DNA of 64,000 nt. Source: Siphonodentalium dalli (lineage: Eukaryota; Mollusca; Scaphopoda; Gadilida; Siphonodentaliidae). Shown here piece after piece: positions 46,601 through 48,480 of the stretch (position 1 is the first letter of the stretch; each line of letters opens with the position of its first letter). The stretch lies in assembly GCA_032622095.1 (NCBI GenBank), contig CP136066.1, positions 91,719,319 to 91,783,318 of the forward strand, read 5' to 3'. The translations under genes were made by a program, and so were the position numbers. Under the pieces are notes generated by a model. It did no database searches and had not been told where the DNA came from. It worked only from the letters and a program-made list of their open reading frames with translations.

Positions 46601-47786
46601 GACTTACAGTAATGCCCTTAGTAATCAACTCCTCATTGAGAGCTTTCCGATGAATGGCAACAAGCCATATTTCCGCCTAAATCTTGAAAAATTACCCATA
46701 ATTCTGCTGTGGTTAAGGAGACGATTATTCAGGGCATTATTGTAACTCATCATTTGTTTATTACTGAATGGATAATATTATCGCCACAAGTGTGGCCCCT
46801 TGAGCATAATACCTATTTGCACACATTGTCAGTTGGGGATTTTTGGTGGGTGTTTTTTTAATAAAGCATGGGGATTGATTTACTTGTCCATTCAATCTAA
46901 GCAAACTGCATGCCCACAACATTGGGCTGATTTGACGTAACGTTGGGAGATAACTCATTCTGCAGTGTGTCCTGCAATAAAATCTAACATCTTTCCCATC
47001 AAAACTTTATTGAATTGTCATCACTTTTCACTCTTTACACTCAATGTATTAAAATAAAATATATTTCATATGGTCTTGTGATGAATGAGAACAAAAATCT
47101 GATTTGCAAACAGTTTTATTTGAGAATACATATAGGGTCTATACATTTAGAACAAAACAGCGTCCTTAGTTACAATAACAGCGCATGTGTCTTGAAGATG
47201 AACTATCTTCGCTTCGCTGGTCAAATCGTGATATTGATCGTTTTAATTTAGCTCAAAAACAAACATGTCAAATAAATATTTTATTGGAAATAAACATAAA
47301 GTTGTTAAATAAAAATTTGCAAAATAAAACTATATTAGATGACTGTACACAATTGAGTACATTGTCATTGATTTTGTCGACTGGGCATCTGGGCATCGCA
47401 GTTTTCGTTTTATTATGATTTGATCATGAAATGTTGATTAAATTGTACAACTTCTAGCACGAAACCCCATAAAAAACATAAAATATAATAATGTAACACA
47501 TATTTTAATTATTACATTCAATAAGAAGGGATAATTTTGTGTTACAATGCAATATTTTTCTCATAGATTATGATGGGGGGGGAAAAGGCAAAATTATTCC
47601 TGGGCGCTATGAACGCTAAAGGGTTAACCAAATTTCATGAAATTTATTTTTACTTGCAGTCGACATTCCAGAGGTCCTGTACACTGTGAAGTGTGTGGGA
47701 TTACAAGTCCTACGCCACAGCTACTTAATCTACATCTACACACAGAAACTCACAGAGTGCGACTGGAGAGGCTCACAGAATCATGA
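1541..47786 (+). CDS. TDRD9: TDRD9/spindle-E-like ATP-dependent helicase with Tudor domain, 3' part (20 exons)
   Basis: TDRD9 (spindle-E in flies) is a germline DEAH-box RNA helicase with a Tudor domain; it acts with PIWI proteins in nuage to silence transposons. Joined exons: 1541-1604, 4415-4516, 6203-6322, 7128-7235, 10477-10589, 14220-14312, 15326-15448, 20835-20934, 25033-25140, 25829-26062, 28072-28206, 28867-29001, 30710-30844, 34274-34344, 35919-36125, 36965-37103, 38431-38546, 41844-41910, 43678-43844, 47660-47786. All phases match and no internal stop appears. The product is 821 residues (numbered from the split Arg of exon 1). Residues 1-~200 are HA2/OB-type helicase C-terminus (SDCLAVLNAYRVWKQ, GAFYPNYF). 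Residues ~276-460 are an extended Tudor domain (GHFWARYAE, YYRARIEKL, VFFVDFGNS). Residues 789-811 form C-x2-C-x12-H-x5-H. The family is about 1,400 residues long, so roughly 560 N-terminal residues with the ATPase motifs lie upstream. The identity rests on motif recognition, not a search. Confidence 0.9.
1639..1833. mobile_element. Family B mariner-like palindrome, copy 1
   Basis: The family is a near-perfect palindrome of about 220 bp flanked by TA. It starts CAGTAATGCCCTAAATAATC; the arms contain TTAACCACAGCAGAATTATG and GGATTTAGTCGGAAATATGG; the loop lies at the TCATCGGAAAGCTCTCA sequence. TA duplication with CAGT ends fits Tc1/mariner non-autonomous elements. Confidence 0.87.
2518..2771. 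mobile_element. Family A TTAA element, copy 2
   Basis: Both hairpins are present. The left terminus has lost TTAACCC and starts GTGACAGGAGCTGCAC. The right end is worn (GAAAGGTTTAAA). Confidence 0.75.
2776..3060. repeat. Family J segment, copy 1
   Basis: TTATTTATGTGATCAAAATC to GCTTAGCCAATCGG. It matches 34507-34795 in order and orientation. A family A copy sits directly upstream. Confidence 0.6.
3060..4069. other. Intron sequence, nothing recognised
   Basis: AT-rich, with a 16-17-base poly-A run at about 3492. I see no repeat family, RNA gene or exon in it. Confidence 0.5.
4070..4325. mobile_element. Family A TTAA element, copy 3
   Basis: Both ends are intact, from TTAACCCTTCCATGAC to GAAAGGGTTAA, with both hairpins. 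It lies about 90 bp upstream of exon 2. Confidence 0.85.
4415..4516 (+). CDS. TDRD9: TDRD9 exon 2 of window
   Basis: Acceptor ttgttacag, donor GAT|GTAAGT, 34 whole codons. It begins VWKQKSDTGAF and includes QDWCMKFFLQKRRLHD, which matches the conserved W-C and R-x-L pattern just before the OB fold of DEAH helicases. Confidence 0.9.
5094..5308. mobile_element. Family D TTAA palindrome, copy 1
   Basis: A near-perfect palindrome of about 215 bp. It runs from TTAACCCTTTCAGTGCCAAG to the reverse complement, centred on GAGCTCTAAGAGCT. The arms include TTGATTATAATAATGTGA. The TTAA ends are the same as in family A, but the core is different. Confidence 0.87.
5380..5735. repeat. Family K segment, copy 1
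   Basis: AATAGAGTGG, GAGGGTGCTAACAAGATAGA and ATAAAATTGATATTAATTGA blocks recur at 48280-48480 and 56400-56790. The class is unknown. Confidence 0.65.
5730..6112. mobile_element. Family C palindromic element, copy 1
   Basis: The family has ends like AAGCCTGCAAATAGTGTGTC and several inverted copies of GAGGTCCCCAGAGGGTGAAT, with a middle containing TTCTGCAAATTAGGGGATAT. The class is unknown to me. This copy has lost its left end and ends just upstream of exon 3. Confidence 0.75.
6203..6322 (+). CDS. TDRD9: TDRD9 exon 3 of window
   Basis: Acceptor ggattttacag, donor AAA|GTAAGT, 40 whole codons. VHQLHGELSRRLESFNI continues the helix that links HA2 to the OB fold. It ends DPKEKLLLK, directly before the OB-fold strand in the next exon. 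Confidence 0.9.
6350..6524. mobile_element. Family B palindrome, copy 2
   Basis: The left end is worn (ACTCTAAGTAATC). The right end GAGCATTACTGTA is intact. It begins 28 bases after exon 3. Confidence 0.8.
6525..6768. mobile_element. Family G element, copy 2
   Basis: TTCTATACTGAATGAATTATC to AGTATAGAAAGG. It is uninterrupted and serves as the empty-site reference for the copy at 243-1042. Confidence 0.7.
7128..7235 (+). CDS. TDRD9: TDRD9 exon 4 of window (OB-fold)
   Basis: Acceptor ttgactacag, donor ATT|GTAAGT, 36 codons. IVLCGAFYPNYFQR is the signature of the OB-fold entry in TDRD9/spindle-E (G-A-F-Y-P-N-Y-F). This is the most diagnostic exon of the set. Confidence 0.93.
7449..8422. mobile_element. 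hAT-like non-autonomous element with TSD GTGATCAC
   Basis: There are perfect 12-bp inverted ends, CAGACCTGTTAC and GTAACAGGTCTG, flanked by exact duplications of GTGATCAC at 7441-7448 and 8423-8430. Subterminal motifs TCTCACGG and TCTCCCGG recur at both ends. Its interior (about 7560-8330) has no coding signal that I recognise. Confidence 0.92.
8658..8801. mobile_element. Family B palindrome, copy 3
   Basis: Both TA-CAGTAATGC ends are present. The inner loop is deleted, so the arms meet at GGCTTCTGAAAAG. Confidence 0.85.
9126..10447. mobile_element. hAT-like non-autonomous element with TSD GTGATTTA
   Basis: The ends TAGAGCTGAAACGG and CCGTTTCAGCTCTA are perfect 14-bp inverted repeats, flanked by GTGATTTA at 9118-9125 and 10448-10455. 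The motif AACCGGTTAG is iterated in both subterminal regions (9150-9200 and 10370-10425). The 1.3-kb interior has no transposase frame. Confidence 0.95.
10477..10589 (+). CDS. TDRD9: TDRD9 exon 5 of window
   Basis: Acceptor ttatatttag, donor AA|GTAAGT, phase 2 exit. The peptide MKGIPANEGVLYHEDIQRMF continues the OB-type region. The ATG at the start is an internal Met, not an initiation site. The acceptor lies just after a hAT-like insertion that ends at 10447. Confidence 0.88.
10968..11399. mobile_element. Family C palindromic element, copy 2 (full length)
   Basis: The ends CCATGGACAAGCCTGCAAAT and TTTGCAGGCTTGTCCATGG are inverted repeats. The middle part is present. It is the best full-length copy. 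Confidence 0.8.
11540..11694. repeat. Palindrome with GTCTCCCG / CGGGTGACA motifs
   Basis: ACAGTTGTCGCCC and GGGCAACAACTGT end an imperfect inverted repeat. Inside is a perfect stem around GAATGTCTCCCGATTCG. Similar CGGGCGACA motifs return at 12611-12670, so 11540-12680 may be one worn element. Confidence 0.65.
11951..12120. repeat. 85-bp direct duplication
   Basis: Two tandem copies start at 11951 and 12036 (TTTTGCAATGTGG...). Both hold the ACGCGCAATTTACTCTCGAT-type core, with few differences. Confidence 0.85.
12885..13210. repeat. Interspersed GTCCGTCC module
   Basis: It starts with a GTCCCCCGAAAAATTTATTT hairpin (closing TTGGGGGAC), followed by GTCCGTCC-rich sequence and an ATCTCCTCCTACAGATTTC block. 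This type of module is common in molluscan genomes, as far as I know. Confidence 0.6.
13450..13553. mobile_element. Family B half element
   Basis: Only the right arm is present, from GCTTTCCGATGAATGGC to GAGCATTACTGTA. The break falls at the palindrome centre. Confidence 0.8.
13634..13880. mobile_element. Family A TTAA element, copy 4
   Basis: Both TTAA ends are present. Both termini are of the GGAGCTTCCTGAAATTTT kind, so this copy is close to symmetrical. The second hairpin has a shortened loop. Confidence 0.85.
13956..14182. mobile_element. Family B palindrome, copy 5
   Basis: Both arms are full length, with a small loop duplication (CTCTGCCATTCATCGG). It ends 37 bases before exon 6. Confidence 0.85.
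14220..14312 (+). CDS. TDRD9: TDRD9 exon 6 of window
   Basis: Acceptor tttatttcag, donor AG|GTAAAA, phase 2 in and out. AFVTFKRKSS followed by HPGVYLALKMR fits the end of the helicase-associated region, where DEAH proteins have conserved A-[FYV]-[VI]-x-F and V-x-x-A-[IL]-K-M-R elements. Confidence 0.88.
14437..14875. mobile_element. Family F TTAA element, copy 1
   Basis: The family has ends TTAAAGGTACTCAATCCGAT and GGATTGAGTACCTTTAA, and an inner TTTGATTCGAGTCGAGGAAC block. This copy has a worn left end (TTAAAGATGCATAATACG). Confidence 0.75.
15326..15448 (+). CDS. TDRD9: TDRD9 exon 7 of window (GC donor)
   Basis: Acceptor ttcttttcag, phase 2 entry. The peptide YLRLNLELRLYSQEEVREM is followed by a polar linker rich in K, D and S. 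The only exit that keeps the frame open into the next exon is AG|GCGAGT at 15449, a GC donor. The nearby GT choices at 15431-15454 give the wrong phase and an immediate stop. Confidence 0.82.
15613..16484. mobile_element. hAT-like non-autonomous element with TSD TATCCTGG
   Basis: Duplications of TATCCTGG lie at 15605-15612 and 16485-16492. The left end is CAGGGTTGGCACTGG; the right end is worn (GCGCGAACTCTA). TTGCCAAAT motifs occur at both ends, as in the element at 319-832, so it is the same family. It lies inside the GC-AG intron. Confidence 0.85.
16560..17000. repeat. Tandem array, 173-bp period
   Basis: About 2.5 units. The anchor AATAGACCAGCCGGGGGG occurs at 16686 and 16859. Each unit has TACGCCCCTTTTTGGACTTA and a CAACTCATAACTTTGGTTT block. 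Confidence 0.82.
17110..18192. other. Intron sequence, nothing recognised
   Basis: It holds a few short open frames on both strands, none with a family pattern. A GGCCAAATGGCCAACC block near 17880 slightly resembles the right end of the hAT-like element at 24900. Confidence 0.45.
18201..19290. mobile_element. hAT-like non-autonomous element with TSD CTGGAAGC
   Basis: There are perfect 13-bp inverted ends, TAGAGATGGGCGG and CCGCCCATCTCTA, with exact CTGGAAGC duplications at 18193-18200 and 19291-19298. Both subterminal regions iterate TACCGATACCG-type motifs. The interior, about 18300-19150, has no recognisable gene. Confidence 0.95.
19548..19910. repeat. Minisatellite, ~31-bp period, ~12 copies
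   Basis: The unit is close to CTGACAACCAGGCTCATAAC followed by CATAACCTAAT. Copies diverge by several bases each. Confidence 0.88.
20090..20810. repeat. Inverted pair around a family D copy
   Basis: CTCAGGCGCTGCAGGTACTGAG (first 20: CTCAGGCGCTGCAGGTACTG) near 20097 pairs with ACTCAGTACCTGAAGCGTCTG-like sequence near 20772. They look like the two ends of an old element. Its class is not clear. Confidence 0.4.
20308..20468. mobile_element. Family D palindrome, copy 2, left end lost
   Basis: It starts within the left arm (ATTTATTGATTATAATAATG) and ends CACTGAAAGGGTTAA. The centre repeats the hexamer-like unit AAGAGCTCT. Confidence 0.83.
20835..20934 (+). CDS. TDRD9: TDRD9 exon 8 of window
   Basis: Acceptor attcttttcag, donor GAT|GTAAGT. 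The first base completes an Arg codon split across the 5.4-kb GC-AG intron. The peptide starts LKQVTSGDNQ, and ends VPLPDHNQTVISIAITD. It precedes the Tudor domain. Confidence 0.85.
20989..21466. mobile_element. Family C palindromic element, copy 3
   Basis: The ends CCTCAAAATATCGTGCTGG and TATTTTGAGGCC pair. Inner arms carry the GAGGTCCCCAAATGGTGAAT variants. Confidence 0.78.
21665..21808. repeat. Palindrome of ~140 bp
   Basis: TTCTATTTTATACGGAATTTA and its inverse enclose a stem around TTTGAGCTGAGG / CCGAAGCTCAAA. No second copy is in the window. Confidence 0.7.
22081..22188. repeat. Inverted repeat, arms ~25 bp
   Basis: CTAACATTCTGACCAAAGT and ACTTTGGTCAGAATGTTA pair around about 60 bp of loop. 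Confidence 0.65.
22686..23110. mobile_element. Family F TTAA element, copy 2 (palindromic)
   Basis: Both ends are perfect. The arms of about 150 bp are inverted copies, including CTCAGAGTGATCAGATATTG and its complement, so the whole RNA could fold back. Confidence 0.85.
23974..24462. mobile_element. Chimeric TTAA element: D-type ends, A-type hairpin
   Basis: The outer ends are TTAACCCTTTCAGTGCCAG and CACTGAAAGGGTTAA, as in D. Inside is one A-type hairpin with a different loop (GCGAGTCGACCATAGGTCGC), followed by an AT-rich filler and GGCCCCTGGCACTG. It is about 490 bp. Confidence 0.8.
24567..24797. mobile_element. Family A element, copy 5, left end lost
   Basis: Two hairpins and the right end GTCATGAAAGGGTTAA are present. 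The left TTAACCC end is missing. It is nested in the hAT-like element at 23586-24967. Confidence 0.75.
25033..25140 (+). CDS. TDRD9: TDRD9 exon 9 of window (extended Tudor, N-terminal part)
   Basis: Acceptor tgctcattacag, donor GCA|GTAAGT, 36 codons. IRECGHFWARYAEQQYNDSL matches the first SN-like strand and helix of extended Tudor domains (G-H-F-W-A-x-Y). It ends in a Lys- and Gly-rich turn before the Tudor barrel of exon 10. The acceptor lies 65 bases after the end of a 1.4-kb hAT-like element. Confidence 0.92.
25167..25579. mobile_element. Family C palindromic element, copy 4
   Basis: The ends CAAGCTTGGATTTAGTGTC and ACACTCTAAATCCAGACTTG pair. It lies between exons 9 and 10. Confidence 0.78.
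25620..25755. mobile_element. Family B left arm plus a second start
   Basis: The left arm runs from TACAGTAATGCGCTAAG to CTCTCACTGAGATGAAC. A second TACAGTAATGCCCTA begins at 25741. The right arm is missing. Confidence 0.75.
25829..26062 (+). CDS. TDRD9: TDRD9 exon 10 of window (Tudor core)
   Basis: Acceptor tttccctag, donor CAG|GTATTA, 78 codons. It encodes the whole Tudor barrel: APGMCVAAPYHDGQ, YYRARIEKL and VFFVDFGNSSQQF. Aromatic-cage candidates for binding dimethyl-arginine are Tyr327, Tyr335/336, Phe362 and Phe365, with Asn367 of the DFGN motif, so ligand binding is probably kept. The longest exon of the set. Confidence 0.95.
26134..26396. mobile_element. Family A TTAA element, copy 6
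   Basis: The left end is worn (GATCCTTTAATGACAGGAGC) and the right end CATTGAAGGGTTAA is intact. Both hairpins are present. It lies 72 bp downstream of the Tudor-core exon. Confidence 0.8.
26430..27790. repeat. Degenerate tandem array, ~150-165-bp units
   Basis: Repeated blocks are CATCTTGGATTTCAAATTTG, CGGCACACCCTACAG and AGATGGGAGCTATCAAATTTG. About seven to eight degraded units lie in the intron between exons 10 and 11. Confidence 0.75.
28072..28206 (+). CDS. TDRD9: TDRD9 exon 11 of window (extended Tudor, C-terminal part)
   Basis: Acceptor acattccag, donor CAG|GTAATA, 45 codons. AFECFLCNIRPS is the usual start of the second SN-like half after a Tudor barrel. It is the first of three consecutive exons of exactly 135 bases. 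Confidence 0.92.
28684..28764. mobile_element. Family A fragment (right end only)
   Basis: It comprises half of one hairpin plus the right end, CATGGAACAGTTAA. The break falls at the hairpin centre. Confidence 0.75.
28867..29001 (+). CDS. TDRD9: TDRD9 exon 12 of window
   Basis: Acceptor attttcag, donor AAG|GTACGG, 45 codons. IYSVVDSTLRVELIVKRG forms the final strands of the extended Tudor fold. The rest, ending YTEESFASK, leads out of the domain. Confidence 0.9.
29318..29506. mobile_element. Family B palindrome, copy 7
   Basis: Both TA-CAGTAATGCCC ends are intact. The variant TTGACCACTTAACC is present in both arms as a paired change. Confidence 0.87.
29723..29977. mobile_element. Family A TTAA element, copy 8
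   Basis: TTAACCCTTTCATGATGGG to CATGGAAGGGTTAA, both hairpins. The first hairpin loop is shortened (GCGAGTCGCACATAGC). Confidence 0.85.
30255..30560. repeat. Two-unit tandem repeat, ~168 bp
   Basis: The anchors TAATTCCAGTTT (30259) and TAACTCCAGTTT (30427) are followed by similar ATTTGTTTCTCAGCCAAAA-like and GTGTTTCTGAACCAAAAT blocks. Confidence 0.6.
30710..30844 (+). CDS. TDRD9: TDRD9 exon 13 of window
   Basis: Acceptor tcattattacag, donor AGG|GTGAGA, 45 codons. The peptide begins RNHEMREKCNTLAVEGFF. It ends in a basic, Gly- and Ser-rich stretch (GSSRRGGQR), probably a flexible linker. Confidence 0.85.
31335..31660. repeat. Two-unit tandem repeat, ~175 bp
   Basis: Each unit has GTAGACAAAAT, GTGACTTTTGATGGCAAAGG and GAATTGAGTTATGG, at about 31338 and 31511. 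Confidence 0.68.
32141..32387. mobile_element. Chimeric TTAA element, second copy, opposite orientation
   Basis: It runs TTAACCCTTTGAGTGCCAGG to CCACTCAAAGGGTTAA and carries the same GTCGACC-loop hairpin as 23974-24462. It is inverted and lacks much of the AT-rich filler. Confidence 0.8.
32395..32600. mobile_element. Family A element, copy 9, right end lost
   Basis: The left end TTAACCCTTTCCTGATGG and both hairpins are present. The copy stops after GAATGCATTG. It starts eight bases after a chimeric D/A element. Confidence 0.8.
32690..33290. repeat. CCCCGCAACGAAGT module with ~170-bp units, copy 1
   Basis: It opens with ACCCCCCGCAACGAAGTTGG and GTCCGTCC, then units with CATGGGAACCTGTGCACCTG and GATTATGACGTCTGTC. 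It ends CCCATTGGGACAGTCACACC. The same module returns at 60530-62050. Confidence 0.78.
33704..33888. mobile_element. Family C short palindrome, copy 5
   Basis: CACAAGCCTTGAAATAGTGT to its inverse; the long middle is absent. Confidence 0.8.
34015..34165. repeat. Imperfect inverted repeat
   Basis: GGAGATAAAGGTACCCTGTT pairs loosely with GAGTACGTTTATCTCC, and AATTCGAGCATAAAAAC with CATGCTCAAATCC. Confidence 0.6.
34274..34344 (+). CDS. TDRD9: TDRD9 exon 14 of window
   Basis: Acceptor tttacttctag, donor AG|GTAATT, phase 2 exit. VRLTGPNNPNEMEFVGM is the whole conserved block; the L-x-G-P-x-x-P-x-E pattern fits the start of a compact C-terminal domain of TDRD9. Confidence 0.87.
34507..34797. repeat. 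Family J segment, copy 2
   Basis: GCTATTTGTGTGATCAAAAG, then AATTTCACATGGACAATCAT and GCAGTTTAGCCAAAAGG. A family A fragment follows directly. Confidence 0.6.
34798..34886. mobile_element. Family A fragment (right end only)
   Basis: It comprises half a hairpin and the right end CATTGAAGGGTTAA, like the fragment at 28684. It follows a family J segment. Confidence 0.75.
34991..35186. mobile_element. Family C fragment, copy 6
   Basis: Right half only, from the AAAAGTAACTAAAAACAATG middle to CTATTTGCAGGCTTG. Confidence 0.72.
35300..35864. mobile_element. hAT-like element with TSD GTTTTTCC, hosting a family D copy
   Basis: The ends CAGGGACCAGCCTAGAG and TCTCTAGGCTGGTCCCTG are nearly perfect inverted repeats, flanked by GTTTTTCC at 35292-35299 and 35865-35872. 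TTCTCCCTA motifs recur at both ends. A complete family D palindrome occupies 35429-35644. Exon 15 starts 54 bases downstream. Confidence 0.93.
35429..35644. mobile_element. Family D TTAA palindrome, copy 3
   Basis: Complete and near-perfect, TTAACCCTTTCAGTGCCAAG to its inverse. It is nested in the hAT-like element at 35300-35864. Confidence 0.9.
35919..36125 (+). CDS. TDRD9: TDRD9 exon 15 of window
   Basis: Acceptor cttcccag, donor AG|GTAATT, 68 whole codons plus split ends. It contains SIRIEPESVNSIAIEDEP and RDTTIMPAIAGLPAIIPLIF, a conserved hydrophobic region after the Tudor domain. Its acceptor lies 54 bases after the end of a 565-bp hAT-like element. Confidence 0.9.
36135..36352. mobile_element. 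Family G element, copy 3
   Basis: TTTCTATCCTGAATGGATTC to TTAGTATATAAAGTGTTAA, just downstream of exon 15. Confidence 0.68.
36467..36652. mobile_element. Family B palindrome, copy 8
   Basis: Both ends are intact. The left arm lacks the GGATTTAGTCGG segment, so the arms are unequal. Confidence 0.85.
36965..37103 (+). CDS. TDRD9: TDRD9 exon 16 of window
   Basis: Acceptor acttcacag, donor CAA|GTAAGT. The peptide includes RYTGAICGLGYDS and ILPDHDMEITFDVQLDL. The G-A-x-C-G-L-G-x-D and D-H-D-x-E patterns are typical of the conserved C-terminal region of TDRD9. Confidence 0.9.
37129..37936. mobile_element. Probable worn hAT-like element
   Basis: A GAGGGTTTCACTG left end with TTTGGCAAAA motifs (37146-37220) and a right end CCAGTGTGGACCATG after ATTTGGCAAAAAATA (about 37895) resemble the element at 319-832. 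No clean target duplication is seen. A family B palindrome (37284-37437) lies inside. Confidence 0.5.
37284..37437. mobile_element. Family B palindrome, copy 9
   Basis: Both TA ends are present. The left arm is shortened to TTATGAGAGCTTTCCG. It is nested in a probable hAT-like element. Confidence 0.83.
38431..38546 (+). CDS. TDRD9: TDRD9 exon 17 of window
   Basis: Acceptor tgttacttcag, donor GA|GTAAGT, phase 2 exit. INGVRLAVDIILEK is followed by a probable helix VQRLQEEARKKLLE with heptad-like spacing. Confidence 0.88.
38547..39218. other. Intron with a small inverted repeat
   Basis: TTCCTTCGACGTAAACC (38639) pairs with TGATTTACGTCGAAGTAC (38683). A weaker copy of the same motif is near 49870-49940. 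The rest shows nothing recognisable. Confidence 0.45.
39219..40747. mobile_element. Family C element, copy 7, split by the Mutator-like insert
   Basis: The left part runs to 39441 and the right part resumes at 40550 with GATCAAGGTGACTAATGGG, which other copies show as uninterrupted sequence. The ends fit the family (AGGCTGAATTTAGTGTG; CACACTATTTGCAGCCTTG). Confidence 0.78.
39442..40549. mobile_element. Long-arm foldback element, Mutator-like, with 9-10-bp TSD
   Basis: GATCAAGGT (with a preceding T) flanks it at 39432-39441 and 40550-40559. Two arms of about 400 bp (39470-39910 and 40060-40480) are inverted copies; for example AACAGACGTTATTTCA-type and TGAAACAACGTCTGTT stretches pair. The insert splits a family C element. 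Long arms and a 9-10-bp duplication suit Mutator-like elements, but the class is inference. No transposase frame is present. Confidence 0.75.
40785..41750. repeat. Tandem array, exact 174-bp period, five units
   Basis: The anchor TGTCTGTTCATGTC starts at 40851, 41025, 41199, 41373 and 41547, each 174 bp apart. Each unit has ATCTCAATGAAATTTGGTAT and TAGAGTTATTCATCTTTG. It begins in a GTCCGTCC module and ends about 100 bp before exon 18. Confidence 0.92.
41844..41910 (+). CDS. TDRD9: TDRD9 exon 18 of window (end duplicated in tandem)
   Basis: Acceptor tcattattgcag, donor CAG|GTATGT. The peptide is LVQSRRDVIEQKNYERPYQ followed by WNQ. The last 33 bases and the donor are repeated three more times downstream with a 45-base period, each copy in phase 0. 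If a later donor is used, the exon extends to 41955, 42000 or 42045 and adds 15, 30 or 45 residues without changing frame. Confidence 0.87.
41878..42056 (+). repeat. 45-bp tandem repeat covering exon end and splice donor, 4 copies
   Basis: The unit starts AAGAACTATGAACGACC and includes CAGGTATGTAGTCTT. Copies start at 41878, 41923, 41968 and 42013, the last ending in the TTAT where the next element begins. Copies 2-4 share one base that differs from copy 1 (GACCG against GACCA). Each copy carries the same donor CAG|GTATGT, with GT at 41911, 41956, 42001 and 42046. The array stays open and encodes KNYERPYQWNQVCSL four times. Confidence 0.95.
42057..42458. mobile_element. Chimeric element: third type of ends with two A-type hairpins
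   Basis: The ends are TTATCCCTTTACCCAACA and TGTTGGGTAAAGGGTTAT-like. Two GTCGACC-loop hairpins lie at about 42206-42277 and 42360-42430. It directly abuts the last 45-bp repeat of exon 18, so it bounds the duplicated splice donors. Confidence 0.75.
42840..43500. repeat. Tandem array, ~155-173-bp units, four units
   Basis: The anchor CCATCTTGGATTT occurs at 42925, 43081, 43236 and 43409. Units carry GATCATCATGAAATTTGTCAT and ACATGTAGATGGGAA. It lies in the intron before exon 19. Confidence 0.82.
43678..43844 (+). CDS. TDRD9: TDRD9 exon 19 of window
   Basis: Acceptor tttttgtag, donor AG|GTGAAT, phase 2 exit. VKKEDLISVSADEIGTYLLN is followed by HSGIKLHGADIPSEED and a basic tail (RKSRLLKHEKQLHQ). 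Confidence 0.88.
43939..44335. mobile_element. Family F element, copy 3
   Basis: The left end TTAAAGGTACTCAATCCGAT is intact. The right end is worn and meets a family A copy at TTAATTAA. Confidence 0.72.
44336..44585. mobile_element. Family A TTAA element, copy 11
   Basis: TTAACCCTTTCATGACTGG to CATGGAAGGGTTAA. The first hairpin has lost its loop region. It abuts the right end of a family F element. Confidence 0.83.
45743..46128. mobile_element. Family F element, copy 4
   Basis: The left end is TTAAAGGTACTAAATCTGAT and the inner block GCTCAGAGTGATCAGGTATC is present. The right end is degraded. Confidence 0.7.
46605..46744. mobile_element. Family B palindrome, copy 10
   Basis: The left arm is cut to about 25 bases (TACAGTAATGCCCTTAGTAA). 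The right arm is full length. Confidence 0.8.
47660..47786 (+). CDS. TDRD9: TDRD9 last exon with C2H2/U1-like zinc finger
   Basis: Acceptor tacttgcag; the first base completes a Ser codon; the stop TGA is at 47784-47786. The peptide holds VHCEVCGITSPTPQLLNLH and then LHTETHRVRLERLTES. Cys789, Cys792, His805 and His811 form C-x2-C-x12-H-x5-H, spacing typical of U1/zf-met fingers, which bind RNA or protein. The intron before it is 3.8 kb. Confidence 0.88.
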
Positions 47787-48146
47787 TGGCCAATCGCAAT
47801 TCAGTGATCAGTTGTTTGTTTCAGATAAATTGAAGTGACTGCACAAAATACAGGTTTATTCACATCTGCGATTGCTCGTGCATCTAGATGATCCATGACC
47901 ATGGCATTCACTTCATTCTTTCTCACCTGGTGATAGTAATTTCTATCATCAAAGATGGGTGATTCACTATCTAATGCTAGCCAATGACAAAATAATGTGC
48001 AAATGTGCATAAAATATTGTTTGATGTTGGGTCAAATTACCGTAAGCATTGCGATTAAGTACTTGAACTTAAAAGATACACATGTGCCATTTAAAGATGG
48101 ATTATCTCTTGCTAACTATATAGGTTCCGGGTTATAAAATAATAAA
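47787..48146 (+). other. Probable 3' untranslated region with AATAAA
   Basis: The sequence runs from the stop codon to the first AATAAA hexamer, at 48141-48146. No repeat family is recognised in it. A second AATAAA-like stretch lies near 48377, so the real end could be further on. Confidence 0.45.
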
Positions 48147-48279
48147 TATTTGTGGAAGACATCTGTCCAGAAACACTTCTATCAATTAATATTGATTTGA
48201 TATCGATATTTTCTTATATAATGTGATAATCAATTAGGACATGTTTTCATTACTATTTTTAGAATAGAAGAGATATTTA

Positions 48280-48480
48280 AGGTCTCTCAGATAGAGATAG
48301 AGTTCTCCCGCTTGCTATGATCCACAGGCCGTAAAATGTTCCAAATTGATCGAATGTATTATACAAGAAAATTTGAAATAAAATAAATATTAATTTATAG
48401 AAGCGTTTCCGGACAGGGGTCTTTGATTCATTTTATACCCAGGAAACTATATAAAAATTGAAGGACAGTCTACTGCAGTC
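48280..48480. repeat. Family K segment, copy 2 (partial)
   Basis: GATAGAGTTCTCCCGCTTGC and AAATATTAATTTATAGAAGCG match copies 1 and 3. Confidence 0.6.

Larger units (their letters stand above)
44604..47627. other. 3-kb block with TTAACCCTTTA at both borders (last intron)
   Basis: The borders are TTAACCCTTTACCCAATAAGG (first 20 bases) and GCTAAAGGGTTAA. Inside are a family F copy, a family B copy and AT-rich sequence without coding signal. It may be one old TTAA element, or two unrelated ends. Confidence 0.3.
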
